Shown piece after piece: positions 1-10,548 of a stretch of 64,000 bases of DNA. The stretch spans positions 1 through 64,000 of the forward strand of contig CAZNWE010000001.1 of the NCBI GenBank assembly GCA_964576715.1, in the 5' to 3' direction. The position numbers and the translations under genes were made by a program. The notes beneath the pieces are model-generated. The model did no database searches, was not told the origin of the DNA, and worked only from the letters and a program-made list of their open reading frames with translations. Numbering within the stretch: the first letter of the stretch is position 1; each line of letters begins with the position of its first letter. Source of the stretch: SLRI01 sp964576715. GTDB lineage: Bacteria > Pseudomonadota > Alphaproteobacteria > Geminicoccales > Geminicoccaceae.

Positions 1-410
1 AGGTCGAGCCCGACGATCTCTTGAAGTTCGGCCTGATCCCCGAGTTCGTCGGCCGCATGCCGGTGGTCGCCACGCTGACCGACCTCGACATCGACGCCCT
101 GGTGCAGATCCTCAAGGAGCCGAAGAACGCCCTGGTCAAGCAGTACCAGAAGTTGTTCGAGATGGAGGACGTCAAGCTCACCTTCACCGAGGATGCGCTC
201 CGTGCCATCGCGCAAAAGGGGATCAAGCGGAAGACCGGCGCCCGGGGCCTGCGCTCGATCATGGAAGGCATTTTGCTCGAGACCATGTTCGAGCTGCCGT
301 CGCTCAGCACGGTCGAAGAGGTCGTGGTCAACAAGGAAGTTGTGGACAACAACGCCAAGCCCTTGATGATCCACAACCAGCGCAAGGGCGACGTCGGCTC
401 CGCCTCCTGA
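1..410 (+). CDS. clpX: ATP-dependent Clp protease ATP-binding subunit ClpX (C-terminal part)
   Basis: This is the last 135 or so residues of ClpX, the hexameric AAA+ unfoldase that feeds substrates to ClpP in the cytoplasm. The reading frame is open from base 3, so the gene begins outside the window. The segment begins near [20 protein letters not shown], the conserved region after the AAA+ core. It continues through the C-terminal small domain, with [20 protein letters not shown] as the family signature. It lies 148 bp upstream of lon in the same direction, the usual clpP-clpX-lon order of alphaproteobacteria. Identity is secure; only the start is missing. Confidence 0.97.
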   Translation, partial: VEPDDLLKFGLIPEFVGRMPVVATLTDLDIDALVQILKEPKNALVKQYQKLFEMEDVKLTFTEDALRAIAQKGIKRKTGARGLRSIMEGILLETMFELPSLSTVEEVVVNKEVVDNNAKPLMIHNQRKGDVGSAS

Positions 411-558
411 GCCGCGTCGGCCGGGTGACGCATCGCCGCTGCACCCTGGGCGGGCATGGCCATGGCGTTGTCTTGAAAGCGCCACCCCGCCGGGCCACCT
501 CATTGTCGGTAATCCGGCGCAACGGGATCGCCCGCTGCCGCCCCTGCGGTGAGGTCTG

Positions 559-2964
<2,406 letters not shown>

Positions 2965-3047
2965 CCCGCCAGCCGCGAGGACGACGTCCGGCGCGCCACC
3001 ACCCGGCAGGGCATAGCCAGGCCCGCCGGGTGAGGCTGGCCACCCCG

Positions 3048-3085
3048 AGGCCCGCAAGACCCCGCGTCTTGCGGGCCTTTCTTTG
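3048..3085 (+). terminator. Rho-independent terminator after lon
   Basis: A perfect 13-bp stem, AGGCCCGCAAGAC pairing with GTCTTGCGGGCCT, encloses the 5-base loop CCCGC and is followed by the T-rich stretch TTCTTTG. It starts 84 bp after the lon stop. It also decides the start of the next gene: an upstream in-frame ATG at 3030 lies before the hairpin, so translation more plausibly begins at 3129. A weaker 8-bp inverted repeat (CACCCGGC and GCCGGGTG) lies just upstream near 3004-3037. Confidence 0.9.
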
Positions 3086-3128
3086 TCCCCTCTTGCCGCT
3101 ACCGCACCGCTCCGCTACCTTGCCAGGC

Positions 3129-3371
3129 ATGGAACAAAATGCGAACATTCCGCCTCGCTACGCCATCCGCCTCGGCGACCTCCGTTCCTGGCACGTCGTC
3201 ACCGTCGCCTGCCCCACCTGCGGCCACAAGGGCCGGCTCGAGCCCCTGGCGCTCGGCCGCGATCGCCCCGCCCACACCCGCCTCATCGACCTCGAGCGTC
3301 ATCTCCGCTGCCGCAACTGCGGCAATCGCGACGACAACCGCATGCTGGTCAGCCTCGCCGCCCGCGACTGA
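3129..3371 (+). CDS. Small zinc-ribbon protein
   Basis: This 80-residue protein has two CxxC knuckles, Cys28/Cys31 (CPTCGHKG) and Cys61/Cys64 (CRNCGNRD), which together suit a single tetrahedral zinc site. No other domain is visible. The start at 3129 (MEQNANIPPRYAI) is chosen because an earlier in-frame ATG lies upstream of the lon terminator. Small zinc ribbons of this kind are often nucleic-acid or protein binders, but no function can be assigned from sequence. The neighbour downstream is a BLUF photoreceptor about 200 bp away with its own ribosome-binding site, so co-transcription is possible but not shown. Confidence 0.75.
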   Translation: MEQNANIPPRYAIRLGDLRSWHVVTVACPTCGHKGRLEPLALGRDRPAHTRLIDLERHLRCRNCGNRDDNRMLVSLAARD

Positions 3372-3572
3372 GCGCCCACCATCGACCCCGAGCTTCGCAC
3401 CATCCATGCAGCAGTCGTCGCCAGCGTCGGCGCGCGGCGGCTCGCCTCGCGGGGTCGCATCGTTGTCGCGGGGTGGTGCAGCGAACAGCGGGGTCAGTTG
3501 CCTGGACGCTGGTGCTAGGCGCGCTGCGCTGGCACTCTGCAGCACGGGTTTCGACAACAATGGAGGTGCGCC

Positions 3573-3971
3573 GTGAGCCTGATCCAACTCGTCTACGCAT
3601 CGAAGCCTTTCGGCTTCGACGCGGCCATCCTCAACGGCATTCTCAGCGAAGCCCGACGGCTCAACCCCGAAAACGACGTCACCGGCGCCCTCATCTGCCG
3701 CGCCGACCTCTACCTGCAGCTGCTCGAAGGCCCCAAGGACGCCGTCGAAGCCACCTACGCCCGCATCGCCAGGGACGACCGCCACGTCGAGGTCGAACAG
3801 CTCGTCACCCGCCGCATCGACAGCCGCCTCTTCCCCGACTGGGCGATGCGCGACGACCCCGCCCGCTCCTGGATGTGGACACCAGCCGAGGTCGAGAACG
3901 GTGCCATCGCCCGCGCGACGGCAGCGGAGATCGTCGCGGTGTTCGAGCGGCTGGCGAAGGAGGAGGCATAG
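3573..3971 (+). CDS. BLUF-domain blue-light sensor protein
   Basis: The 132-residue protein is a single-domain BLUF flavoprotein that would bind FAD and sense blue light. Five positions known to matter for BLUF photochemistry are present: Tyr8 (LVYAS), Asn31, Gln49 (LYLQLLEG), Trp90 and Met92 (FPDWAM). They align with Tyr8, Asn32, Gln50, Trp91 and Met93 of the cyanobacterial short BLUF PixD with a one-residue shift. There is no output domain, so signalling must go through a partner protein. The GTG start at 3573 is preceded by a strong GGAGG at 3562-3566. An ATG at 3560 is out of frame. No obvious partner lies next to it; the upstream zinc-ribbon gene is the only same-strand neighbour. Confidence 0.9.
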   Translation: MSLIQLVYASKPFGFDAAILNGILSEARRLNPENDVTGALICRADLYLQLLEGPKDAVEATYARIARDDRHVEVEQLVTRRIDSRLFPDWAMRDDPARSWMWTPAEVENGAIARATAAEIVAVFERLAKEEA

Positions 3972-4388
3972 GGCGGCGGTGCCGTGGCCGTTTGGGCCGG
4001 CGCATATTCATGGCCTCGGTGACGATCGCGCCAGGATCGATCCGCTCGGCCCGGATGGGTTGCCGGAGCCGGCCCGGGGCGCACCATCGCCGACCTCTCC
4101 CTCATGGCAAAGCTGGGCCTCGTCGGCTCCTGGCGAAAGGGACTAATCGGTGGCAGCACCGAGCACCGGCGTGACCCTCGGTCCCGTGGCGGACAAGGAT
4201 CGCGGGCGTGCCTTGGTGGTGGGGTAGGAAGACGTGGCGGCGTTGCTGCCGAGACCGGTCAGTGTCATGCTGATCATCTCCGTCCTCGTGCTGGTTGTCG
4301 CTCAAGCCTGCTGGCCAGGGTCGGCGCCGGGGTCTCGTTGCTCGGCTCGGTGCCGGGCTCGAGGCTCGGCGCGGCGGCCGCGGCAGGG
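3972..4388. other. Non-coding stretch between the BLUF gene and fdhA
   Basis: I see no convincing gene, hairpin terminator or RNA in these 417 bases between two convergent genes. A reading frame on the plus strand from 4234 begins with a hydrophobic run but continues antisense into fdhA with Arg/Ser-rich low-complexity sequence. I regard it as chance. The accessory genes fdsC/fdhD and fdsD, which follow the alpha subunit in several formate dehydrogenase operons, are not here. Confidence 0.5.
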
Positions 4389-7160
4389 CTACTCGGCAAC
4401 TGCGGCGAGATCGGTTTTCTCCAGCCGGGCGGCGGCGTACTTGACCTCGGGAATCTTGCCGAACGGGTCGAGCGCCGGGTTGGTCAGCCGGTTGGCTGGT
4501 GCCTCGCCGTAGCAGAACGGGATGAACAGCATGCCCTGGGCGATGGCGGGATCGCGGCGGGCCATGAGCTCGATCGACCCGCGCCGCGTGGTCACCCGCA
4601 CCCGCGCGCCCGGGTTGACGCCGAGGCTTGCCATGTCGCGGCCGTTCATCGCGACGAAGGCCTCGGGCTCGAGCCTGTCGAGGCGCGAGGCGCGCCGGGT
4701 CATCGCCCCGGTATGCCAATGCTCGAGTGTCCGTCCGGTGGTCAGGACCATCGGGTAGGTCTCGTCCGGGGTCTCGTCCGGGTCGATGCCGGTCGCCGGG
4801 ACCAGCGTGGCGCGGCCCGTTGCGGTCGGGAAGTGGTCGCTGAAGACGACGCCGAGACCGGGCGCATCGTCGGCCGGGCAGGGGTAGGTGACGCTGCCCT
4901 CGCGGCTGAGCCGCTCCCAGGTGATGTGGTCGAGCGACGGCATCGCCAAGTGCATCTCGGCGAAGATGTCGGCCGGCCCGGCATAGTCCCAAGGCAAGCC
5001 CAGTCGGTGCCCCATCTCCTGGACGATCCACCAGTCGGCACGGGCCTCTCCCGGTGCGGGGAGGGCCTGGCGACCGAGTTGCACCTGGCGATTGGTGTTG
5101 GTCACGGTGCCGGTCTTCTCGGGCCAGGCGGAGGCCGGCAGCACGACATCGGCGAAGGCAGCGGTCTCGGTCAGGAAGATGTCCTGGACGACCAGATGGT
5201 CGAGCCGGGCGAGGGCCGAGCGGGCGTGGTCGGTGTCGGGGTCGGACATCGCCGGGTTCTCGCCCAGGATGTACATGCCGTGCACGCTGCCGGCATTCAT
5301 CGCGTGCATGATCTCGACCACGGTGAGGCCGGGCGTCGGGCTCAAGGCAGCACCACCCCAGAGCGCCTCGAGCTTCGCCCGAAAGGCCGCATCACCGACC
5401 TTGTGATAGTCCGGCAGGAACATCGGGATGAGCCCGGCATCCGAAGCACCCTGGACGTTGTTCTGGCCGCGCAGCGGATGCAGCCCGGTGCCCGGCCGGC
5501 CGGTCTGACCGGAGAGCAGGGCAAGGCTGATCAGGCAGCGGCAATTGTCGGTGCCGTGGGTGTGCTGGGCGACGCCCATGCCCCAGAAGATGATCGCTGC
5601 CTCGGCCCTGGCATAGAGCCGGGCGACGGTGCGAATCGTGTCGGCGTCGATGCCGCAGATCGGCGCCATCGCCTCGGGCGGATAGGCGGCGAGGTGCGTC
5701 TTCAGCTGCTCGAAGCCCAGCGTGTGCGCCTGCAGGTATTGCCGGTCGTAGAGCTCCTCGGTGACGATGACGTTGAGCATGGCATTGAGCAGCGCCACGT
5801 CGCGCCCCGGGGTGAACTGCAGCATGTGGGTGGCATGGCGTTTCAGCGCTTGCCCACGCGGGTCGATGACGACGAGCTTGGCCCCGCGCGCGACCGCCTG
5901 CTTGAAGTAGGTGGCGGCCACCGGGTGGTTCTCGGTCGGGTTGGCGCCGATGACGACGATGACGTCGCTGTTGGCCACCTCGGTGAAGGGGGCGGTGACG
6001 GCACCCGAGCCGATGCCCTCCATGAGGGCGGCCACCGACGAGGCGTGGCAGAGGCGGGTGCAGTGGTCGACATTGTTGGTCCGGAGCCCGGTCCGGATCA
6101 GTTTCTGGAAGAGGTAAGCCTCCTCGTTCGAGCATTTGGCCGAGCCGAAGCCGGCCAAGGCCTCGCCGCCATGGGTGTCGCGAATCGCCATGAGGCCGGC
6201 CACCGCCCGGTCCAGCGCCTCGTCCCAGCTAGCCTCGCGAAAATGCGTCCAGGGATTGGCGGGATCGACCCGGTCCTGCGCGTGCTTGGGCACCCCGTCC
6301 TTGCGGATCAGGGGGACGGTCAGCCGCTCCCGGTGATGGACGTAGTCGAAGCCGAAGCGGCCCTTGACGCAAAGCCGGTTCTCGTTGGCCGGGCCATTCG
6401 CACCGGTGACGTAGCGGATCCGGTCGTCCTTGACGTGGAAGGTCAGCCGGCAGCCGACGCCGCAGAACGGGCAGACGCTCTCGACCCGGCGATCGGCGCT
6501 GCGCTCGCCGATCCCGGCCGCGTCCATGATCGAGGCGGGCATCAGCGCCCCGGTCGGGCAGGCCTGCACACACTCGCCGCAGGCGACACAAGTCGAGCTG
6601 CCCATCGGGTCGTCCTGGTCGAACACGATCTTGGCGTCGTGGCCACGCCAGGCCATGCCGATGACGTCGTTGACCTGGACCTCGCGGCAGGCGCGGACAC
6701 AGAGCGTGCACTGGATGCAGGCGTCGAGAGTGACGCGCATCGCCGGGTGGCTCGGGTCGGGTGCCCAGCGCTCGGCCTTGGGAAAGCGGCTCTCGGCGAC
6801 ACCGACCCGGTCGGCCCACTGCCAGAGCTTGCTGTCCCGGTCGGGTGCCGCAGCCCGCGCCGGCTGGTCGGCGACGAGCAGCTCCATCACCATGCGCCGG
6901 GCCTTAATCGCCCGTTCGCTCGACGTCTGGACCGTCATGCCGGGCGTCGGGGTGCGCAGGCAGGACGGGGCCAGCACGCGCTCACCCTCGATCTCGACCA
7001 TGCAGGCCCGGCAATTGCCGTCCGGCCGGTAGCCGGGTTCGGGCAGGTAGCAGAGATGCGGGATCTCGACGCCCTGGCACTTCGCCACCTGCCAAATGGT
7101 CTCGCCGGGCAGGGCCTCGACCTCCCGGCCGTCGAGGGTGAAGTGGATCGTCTCGGTCAT
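4389..7160 (-). CDS. fdhA: NAD-dependent formate dehydrogenase, molybdenum/tungsten alpha subunit
   Basis: This is the catalytic subunit of a cytoplasmic NAD-linked formate dehydrogenase, which oxidises formate to CO2. The 923 residues start with a [2Fe-2S] domain (Cys37, Cys50, Cys53, Cys67). Two ferredoxin-type [4Fe-4S] sets follow (Cys148/151/154/158 and Cys191/194/197/201), then the molybdopterin domain cluster (Cys230, 233, 237, 264). The active-site ligand is Cys371 in CTRLCHASS, not selenocysteine. The sequence cannot tell molybdenum from tungsten. Its ATG overlaps the stop of the PIN toxin gene by four bases (ATGA), and a GGAGG sits inside the toxin gene. The partner is the fused diaphorase subunit at 7956-9683. 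Confidence 0.95.
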   Translation of the reverse strand: MTETIHFTLDGREVEALPGETIWQVAKCQGVEIPHLCYLPEPGYRPDGNCRACMVEIEGERVLAPSCLRTPTPGMTVQTSSERAIKARRMVMELLVADQPARAAAPDRDSKLWQWADRVGVAESRFPKAERWAPDPSHPAMRVTLDACIQCTLCVRACREVQVNDVIGMAWRGHDAKIVFDQDDPMGSSTCVACGECVQACPTGALMPASIMDAAGIGERSADRRVESVCPFCGVGCRLTFHVKDDRIRYVTGANGPANENRLCVKGRFGFDYVHHRERLTVPLIRKDGVPKHAQDRVDPANPWTHFREASWDEALDRAVAGLMAIRDTHGGEALAGFGSAKCSNEEAYLFQKLIRTGLRTNNVDHCTRLCHASSVAALMEGIGSGAVTAPFTEVANSDVIVVIGANPTENHPVAATYFKQAVARGAKLVVIDPRGQALKRHATHMLQFTPGRDVALLNAMLNVIVTEELYDRQYLQAHTLGFEQLKTHLAAYPPEAMAPICGIDADTIRTVARLYARAEAAIIFWGMGVAQHTHGTDNCRCLISLALLSGQTGRPGTGLHPLRGQNNVQGASDAGLIPMFLPDYHKVGDAAFRAKLEALWGGAALSPTPGLTVVEIMHAMNAGSVHGMYILGENPAMSDPDTDHARSALARLDHLVVQDIFLTETAAFADVVLPASAWPEKTGTVTNTNRQVQLGRQALPAPGEARADWWIVQEMGHRLGLPWDYAGPADIFAEMHLAMPSLDHITWERLSREGSVTYPCPADDAPGLGVVFSDHFPTATGRATLVPATGIDPDETPDETYPMVLTTGRTLEHWHTGAMTRRASRLDRLEPEAFVAMNGRDMASLGVNPGARVRVTTRRGSIELMARRDPAIAQGMLFIPFCYGEAPANRLTNPALDPFGKIPEVKYAAARLEKTDLAAVAE

Positions 7161-7621
7161 GCGCCTGGTCCTCCTGCCTCGGGCAAAGCGACCTCGACCA
7201 GCCTCGCGTTCTCGGGCTTGAACGGATTGACGAAGAGCACGCCTTCGAGGTTGCGGCCGTCCTGGAAGTCCTCGGAGAAGATCATGCGACAGCCGGCCCG
7301 CTTCGCAGTGGCCCAGAGCATGGCGTCCCAGAACTGAAGGCCGTGCTCGGCGTGGGCCACGGTTGCGACTTCCAGGTCGTCGGCTGTCGCCGATATGCTA
7401 TGTGGCAGCATCTTGCGATAGTAGATGATGATGCCACGCGCCGCTGGTGGGGCGAAACCGCGTTTACGCGTCAGCGCATTGTAGCACTCGCCGTAGCTCT
7501 GCACTGTCTGCACGCAATCACCGAATACGGCACGCCGCAGGATCGCGACCGCGGTCTCGTGCCGTCGGTCTCCCCCTTGTGCCGCGTAGACGAGCAGGTT
7601 GGCGTCGAGCGTCACTCGCAC
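7157..7621 (-). CDS. PIN-domain toxin (VapC-like ribonuclease)
   Basis: The roughly 154-residue protein has the PIN nuclease fold signature. The acidic residues are Asp6 (TLDANLLVYA), Glu45 (YGECYNAL), Asp99 (FWDAMLWA) and Glu117/Asp118 (FSEDFQDG), which would bind Mg2+ or Mn2+ and cut RNA. It forms a pair with the Phd-type antitoxin directly upstream. The GTG at 7621 overlaps the antitoxin stop, and a second GTG at 7615 is also possible. Its TGA overlaps the fdhA ATG, so toxin and formate dehydrogenase translation are probably coupled. No recognisable Shine-Dalgarno precedes it, consistent with dependence on antitoxin translation. Confidence 0.88.
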   Translation of the reverse strand: MRVTLDANLLVYAAQGGDRRHETAVAILRRAVFGDCVQTVQSYGECYNALTRKRGFAPPAARGIIIYYRKMLPHSISATADDLEVATVAHAEHGLQFWDAMLWATAKRAGCRMIFSEDFQDGRNLEGVLFVNPFKPENARLVEVALPEAGGPGA

Positions 7622-7902
7622 CGGTCTGGTTGCCAAGGCCGCTCGATCCGATCGTCGTAGAGCTCGTCCCTCGTCCAGTCGTCGAGGCGCGCGCCGACGA
7701 AGCCCTCTTTGAACCGCGCCAGGATGGCCTCCAATTCGGCTGCCTCGCGCGCGGCCACGGCCGGATCCTTCGCCTCCGCGACCGGCACCAGCTTCGCCAC
7801 CGGCTTGCCGCGGCGGGTGATCGTCACCTCCTCGCCGCGGGCTGCGGCGTCGAGGAATTTCGAGAAGTGCTGGTTGGCCTCGCGGGCCGTCACGGTCGAC
7901 AT
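7612..7902 (-). CDS. Phd/YefM-family antitoxin
   Basis: This 96-residue protein begins STVTAREANQHFSKFLDAAA and continues with GEEVTITRRGKPVAKLVPV, the typical Phd/YefM DNA-binding N-terminus. The charged C-terminal half (about residues 45-96) would wrap around the PIN toxin encoded next. Such antitoxins repress their own promoter, and a perfect palindrome lies 11 bases before this start codon. The gene sits between the two formate dehydrogenase genes, 53 bp after the fdhB stop. Confidence 0.9.
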   Translation of the reverse strand: MSTVTAREANQHFSKFLDAAARGEEVTITRRGKPVAKLVPVAEAKDPAVAAREAAELEAILARFKEGFVGARLDDWTRDELYDDRIERPWQPDRCE

Positions 7903-7913
7903 CAGCGATTCCT

Positions 7914-7931
7914 TGTAGTGATGTCACTACA
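7914..7931 (-). promoter_or_regulatory. Probable antitoxin operator palindrome
   Basis: TGTAGTGATGTCACTACA is an inverted repeat with two perfect 8-bp arms around a central TG. It sits between the fdhB stop and the antitoxin ATG, where Phd/YefM antitoxins commonly bind to autorepress. If it marks a promoter, that promoter would also serve fdhA downstream. That regulatory reading is inference. Confidence 0.7.
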
Positions 7932-7955
7932 TCATAGGCGACCTCGCCGGATGGC

Positions 7956-9683
7956 TCAACCATCGAACAGCTCGGGGAAGTAGCGGATCAGGCATTTGAT
8001 CGGGTTGCCGGCGGCCTGGCCGAGGCCGCAGATCGAGGCGTCGGCCATGGCATCGGCGAGCTCCATGAGCAGCGGCCGGTCCCAGACCTCGTGCTCCATC
8101 AGTGCCACCGCCTTTGCGGTGCCGGACCGGCAGGGCGTGCACTGGCCGCAGCTCTCGTTCTTGAAGAAGCGCAACAGGTTACGGGCGGCGGCCCGGAGAT
8201 CGTCCTGGTCGGAGAGGACGACCACGGCGTGGCTGCCGACGAAGCACCCCAGATGCTCGAGCTTGCCGAAATCCAGCGGGATGTCGGCCATGCTGGCCGG
8301 CAGGATGCCGCCCGAGGCACCGCCCGGCAGATAGGCACGGAACGCGTGGCCGTCCGCCATGCCGCCGGCCAACGCGTCGATCAGCTCTCTCGCGGTGGTC
8401 CCCGCCGGCGCCAGCTTGACGCCCGGCGCCTTGACCCGGCCCGAGACGGAATAGGAACGGAGACCCTTCGCACCGTTGCGACCTTGCGCGGCGAACCATT
8501 CCGGGCCGCGCTCGACGATGTCGCGCACCCAGTAGAGGGTCTCGACATTGTTCACCAGCGTCGGCTGGCCAAAGAGTCCGACCTCGGCGACATAGGGCGG
8601 GCGGTGGCGGGGCAGGCCGCGCTTGCCCTCGATGCTCTCGATCATCGCCGATTCTTCGCCGCAGATATAGGCGCCGGCACCGCGCCTGAGCTGGATGTGG
8701 CCAGGTCGGGCGAGACCGGCAGCCTCCAGAGCGGCGATCTCCCGCGTGAGAATGGTGCGGATCGCCGGGTATTCGTCGCGCAGATAGATCCAGGCATTGG
8801 CAGCGTCGATCGACCAGGACGCGATCAGCATGCCTTCGAGGAAGCGGTGCGGATCGGACTCTAGATAATGCCGATCCTTGAAGGTGCCGGGTTCCCCCTC
8901 GTCGGCATTGACGCAGAGCTGGCGGGGCCTCGGCCGGGCCATGACGAGCTGCCATTTGCGCGCGGTGGGAAAGCCGGCACCGCCGAGGCCGCGCAGTCCC
9001 GAGGCCTCGAGCCGGTCGATGAAGTCGTGCACCATGCCGCTGTCGGCGTCACCCGGGTCGGTCTGGCGCAGCCGCTCGAGCAGAGTGTAGCCACCGGCTG
9101 TCCGGTAGCGGGGGAGATCGACATAGTCGGGCAGGTCGGGATGGGTGCGGCCCGCTTCGACCGCGGCGAGCGCTTCGGTCGGGGTTGCCCGGTGCAGCTG
9201 GCGATGGGCGATCTCGATGGTCGGCGCCCGATCGCAGGCGCCCATGCAGGGGGCGCGCATGACGCGCACGGCCGCGGGATCGGTGCCGGCCTCGAGCGCC
9301 GCGATCAGCCGCTCGGCACCGAGCATGCTGCAGGTCAGGCTGTCGCAGACCCGGACGGTCAGGGGCGGCGGTGGCGCCTCGCCGTCGCGGACCACGTCGA
9401 AATGGGCGTAGAAGGTTGCGACCTCGAAGACCTCGGCCTCGGCCAACCGCAATGCCTCGGCGAGTGCCTTGAGATGCGCGCTGCGCAAATGGCCGAAGCG
9501 GTCCTGGATCAGATGCAGGTATTCGATCAGCAGATCGGCGCGCCGTGGCCGGGTGCCGAGCAGGCCGTCGATCTCGACCGCGGCCTCGGCCAGCAACTCC
9601 CGTCCCTTGGGGGTCCGCCGCCCGCGGCCGGCCCGGGGCGCTGCCTGATGGCCCGCCTGCCTTACCGTGGTCTCGACTGCCAT
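7956..9683 (-). CDS. fdhB: NAD-dependent formate dehydrogenase beta subunit (fused NuoE/NuoF-like diaphorase)
   Basis: This 575-residue subunit passes electrons from the formate dehydrogenase alpha subunit to NAD+. The N-terminal 180 residues are NuoE/FdsG-like, with [2Fe-2S] ligands Cys113, Cys118, Cys146 and Cys150. The rest is NuoF/FdsB-like: a glycine-rich FMN/NADH site (RGLGGAGFPT, residues 231-240) and a [4Fe-4S] site (SCGQCTPCR, Cys512/515/518, plus Cys552). In many bacteria these are two genes. The fused form resembles Fdh1B of Methylorubrum extorquens, which is about the same length. I chose the ATG at 9683 because GGGAGG lies seven bases before it; an in-frame start 27 codons upstream has no such site. 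It is the first gene of the operon with the toxin-antitoxin pair and fdhA. Confidence 0.93.
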   Translation of the reverse strand: MAVETTVRQAGHQAAPRAGRGRRTPKGRELLAEAAVEIDGLLGTRPRRADLLIEYLHLIQDRFGHLRSAHLKALAEALRLAEAEVFEVATFYAHFDVVRDGEAPPPPLTVRVCDSLTCSMLGAERLIAALEAGTDPAAVRVMRAPCMGACDRAPTIEIAHRQLHRATPTEALAAVEAGRTHPDLPDYVDLPRYRTAGGYTLLERLRQTDPGDADSGMVHDFIDRLEASGLRGLGGAGFPTARKWQLVMARPRPRQLCVNADEGEPGTFKDRHYLESDPHRFLEGMLIASWSIDAANAWIYLRDEYPAIRTILTREIAALEAAGLARPGHIQLRRGAGAYICGEESAMIESIEGKRGLPRHRPPYVAEVGLFGQPTLVNNVETLYWVRDIVERGPEWFAAQGRNGAKGLRSYSVSGRVKAPGVKLAPAGTTARELIDALAGGMADGHAFRAYLPGGASGGILPASMADIPLDFGKLEHLGCFVGSHAVVVLSDQDDLRAAARNLLRFFKNESCGQCTPCRSGTAKAVALMEHEVWDRPLLMELADAMADASICGLGQAAGNPIKCLIRYFPELFDG

Positions 9684-9803
9684 CGCTTCGCCTCCCGTCG
9701 ACCGGATCGTCGAAGCCTCGATAGTCGAACGGCGACACCGAGTGCTTGCTCGGGTGCGACGCACTCTTGAGCCAGCCGGCGCACCCGCAGATTCGATGCG
9801 AGT

Positions 9804-10466
9804 CTACCATACCAGCGATGTTCCGTCATAGTTGAAGAAGCCACCGTTCGCGGCCGGCGTCAGCCCCTCGATGACACTGGCCAGACCGCGCGCACTCGTG
9901 CCGACGTCGAGCGTTGCGGCGGCGCCGCCCATGTCGGTGCGAACCCAGCCGGGATGAAGGAGGGCGACGATGAAGTTCTCGGCCGCCAGATCGATCGCGA
10001 GGCTTCGCATGACCGCATTCACCGCCGCCTTGGACGAGCGGTAGACATACTCGCCGCCGGTCGTGTTGGCCCCCATGCTGCCCATCCGGCTCGAGATGGT
10101 GACGAGCTTCCTCGTCCGGCCGCGCCGGAGATGCGGCAGAAAGGCCTCGGTAGTACGGTAGGCGCCGATGACATTGGTGGCGAGGACCGCGTGCCAGCGG
10201 TCGTCGTCGATCCGCCCGAGGCCGGCACCCCGCTCGCCGAAAATGCCCGCGTTGTTGACCAGGACGTCGAGCGGCTCGCCGGCGAGCTGGTCGGCTGCCG
10301 CCGCGATGGAGCGCCAATCGGTCACGTCGAGGGCCAGACTGCGCAGTCCGGGGATCTCGACGGGCCGCCGCATCGCGCCGATCACCTCATGGCCGCGCTG
10401 TGCGAGCTCGGTCGCCAATGCCCTGCCGATGCCGCGGCTGGCGCCGGTAATCAACACCCGAGCCAT
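9804..10466 (-). CDS. Short-chain dehydrogenase/reductase (SDR)
   Basis: This classical SDR of about 220 residues has the nucleotide-binding motif TGASRGIG near the N-terminus, the structural NNAG motif, and a catalytic Ser with YVYRSSK (YxxxK). It would use NAD(P)H to reduce a carbonyl or oxidise an alcohol in the cytoplasm. The substrate cannot be read from sequence. The Arg in MRRP after the second strand may favour NADPH, but this is weak. The ATG at 10466 begins directly with the first beta strand and has AAGG nearby. An in-frame ATG at 10499 would add 11 residues. It lies 120 bp upstream of fdhB in the same direction with no clear functional link. Confidence 0.85.
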   Translation of the reverse strand: MARVLITGASRGIGRALATELAQRGHEVIGAMRRPVEIPGLRSLALDVTDWRSIAAAADQLAGEPLDVLVNNAGIFGERGAGLGRIDDDRWHAVLATNVIGAYRTTEAFLPHLRRGRTRKLVTISSRMGSMGANTTGGEYVYRSSKAAVNAVMRSLAIDLAAENFIVALLHPGWVRTDMGGAAATLDVGTSARGLASVIEGLTPAANGGFFNYDGTSLVW

Positions 10467-10548
10467 CTGCCTTGCCCCGTAGGACCGCTCTGCCATCACT
10501 CAGGGTGGGGGCGGCGGGCCGCCGGCGCAAGGCCTGCGGATCGGTCGT

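Noticed and set aside
4234..4512. Small frame with hydrophobic N-terminus (MAALLPRPVSVMLIISVLVL)
   Set aside because: It continues into fdhA antisense with Ser/Arg-rich sequence and has no convincing ribosome-binding site.
4104..7337. 1077-aa reading frame antisense to fdhA
   Set aside because: It exactly shadows a gene with complete iron-sulfur motifs; composition is typical of antisense GC-rich frames.
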